Shown piece by piece: positions 59,230-59,501 of a DNA stretch of 59,501 bases (positions are counted from its first letter, which is position 1; each line of letters starts with the position of its first letter). Both the position numbers and the translations under genes were made by a program. Location of the stretch: assembly GCA_003599145.1 (NCBI GenBank), contig QZIT01000005.1:1-59501 (forward strand), written 5' to 3'. The notes under the pieces were generated by a model. The model ran no database searches, was not told where the DNA came from, and saw only the letters and a program-made list of their open reading frames with translations. Source of the DNA: Candidatus Woesearchaeota archaeon (GTDB lineage Archaea > Nanobdellota > Nanobdellia > Woesearchaeales > UBA9642).

Positions 59230-59322
59230 GGGCCTGTGGTGTAACCAGGATAGCACAAGCGGCTTCGGACCGCTTAATCTGGGTTCGAACGAGACTAACT
59301 CATGAAAATCCCAGCAGGCTCA
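59230..59322 (+). tRNA. tRNA-Arg(UCG) with a 19-nt intron in the T-loop
   Basis: Acceptor GGGCCTG/CAGGCTC pairs (one G-U), discriminator A at 59322, no encoded CCA. D-stem GTGT/GCAC. Anticodon stem AGCGG/CCGCT with loop CTTCGGA, anticodon UCG. T-stem CTGGG (59279-59283) and CCCAG (59310-59314) enclose 26 bases instead of seven. TTCG (59284-59287) can pair with TGAA (59303-59306), followed on each strand by bulges AAC and AAT. Cutting AA|C and AA|T removes CGAGACTAACTCATGAAAA (59290-59308) and leaves TTCGAAT, a normal T-loop with the junction at 59/60. GAG/CTC forms a short inner stem. TATA TTTTTATATAC (59203-59213) lies upstream. Confidence 0.9.
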
Positions 59323-59342
59323 TATTTCATTAAGGTGATAGC

Positions 59343-59501
59343 ATGAAAGCGCAAAGAATGGATGGACCAACGAGTCAAAAACCGCGATTTTATTATTATA
59401 AACCAGGCATAGGATTTCCTCTTTTAATTATTCTTATAGGCTTATATTTATTGGGCAGAAGTTTAGGATGGATACCGGAAAATATATCAGTCTTTGCCAT
59501 T
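59343..59501 (+). CDS. Small membrane protein (3' partial)
   Basis: ATG 59343 with GGTGAT at 59335-59340. Fifty-three residues are visible before the window ends: a basic N terminus, then one membrane helix (about 25-40, GIGFPLLIILIGLYLLGRSLG), then WIPENISVFAI at the start of a second. Probably a short integral membrane protein, of the type with FPLLIILIGLYLL seen in many archaea. It starts about 20 bases after the tRNA-Arg gene. Family not recognised. Confidence 0.6.
   Translation, partial: MKAQRMDGPTSQKPRFYYYKPGIGFPLLIILIGLYLLGRSLGWIPENISVFAI

Overview
The window is archaeal. It carries archaeal/eukaryotic-type ribosomal proteins S6e and S17e, Alba, a DRG-family GTPase, EndoQ, an AmrS-type radical SAM enzyme and an archaeal-type pilus ATPase with two TadC-like membrane proteins. 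TATA boxes of the TTTATAAA/TTTAAATA type sit about 25-30 bases before many start codons, giving largely leaderless genes, while internal operon genes use GGTGA or GGAGG. Low GC, tight packing with 4-base ATGA overlaps, many short single-domain hypotheticals, lipoproteins and Cys-rich exported proteins, and a bacterial-type DnaK/DnaJ/GrpE set suggest a DPANN archaeon, most like Woesearchaeota. That placement is inference; no rRNA is present to test it.

Layout. 1-4000: two convergent large secreted proteins, a PQQ/sorbosone-dehydrogenase-like propeller whose 5' end lies outside the window and a GH8-like hydrolase. 4100-6700 (- strand): a CxxCEYANG membrane protein, an ArsR-thioredoxin-permease operon with a perfect operator palindrome, a DsrE protein and a tRNA-Gln with a D-loop intron. 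6780-11700: membrane phosphoesterase, DedA, a putative PD-(D/E)XK nuclease and an MnmC-like methyltransferase. 11760-19500: pyrimidine genes pyrE, pyrF and a fused pyrB-pyrI, with MFS, M29 peptidase and Cys-cluster proteins between. 20000-22700: HAD phosphatase, P-loop kinase, RelE-type toxin-antitoxin pair and small proteins. 22700-27050: heat-shock operon hsp20-grpE-orf-dnaK-dnaJ. 27100-32300: two exported transglutaminase-like paralogues, EndoQ and a lipoprotein operon. 32400-38900: RHH-nucleotidyltransferase fusion, methylthiotransferase, M24 peptidase, DRG GTPase and an ADP-ribosyltransferase-like protein. 40000-46600: seven consecutive exported or membrane-anchored proteins on the + strand, including three tandem paralogues of an unrecognised family. 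46600-49400: GNAT-like gene running into a truncated Hel308 helicase, then argS. 50000-57400 (- strand): pilus-like operon followed by rps6e. 57460-59501: Nudix, degenerate arginase-like protein, S17e, Alba, tRNA-Arg with a T-loop intron, and a partial membrane protein.

The strongest unusual signals are these. Both tRNA genes in the window are interrupted at non-anticodon positions, and in both the predicted bulge-helix splice sites restore a normal tRNA exactly. A DNA-binding RHH domain is fused to a sugar-nucleotidyltransferase domain that seems to have lost catalytic residues, next to iterated operator half-sites. The exported-protein cluster at 40-46.6 kb has no family I recognise for four of its members. 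No gene-free stretch exceeds 300 bases; the longest gaps (120-170 bases at 3951-4117, 6067-6212, 32286-32426, 33255-33380, 49420-49547, 50391-50512 and 57956-58079) hold promoters, operators or leaders. No rRNA, CRISPR array, insertion sequence or origin was seen.
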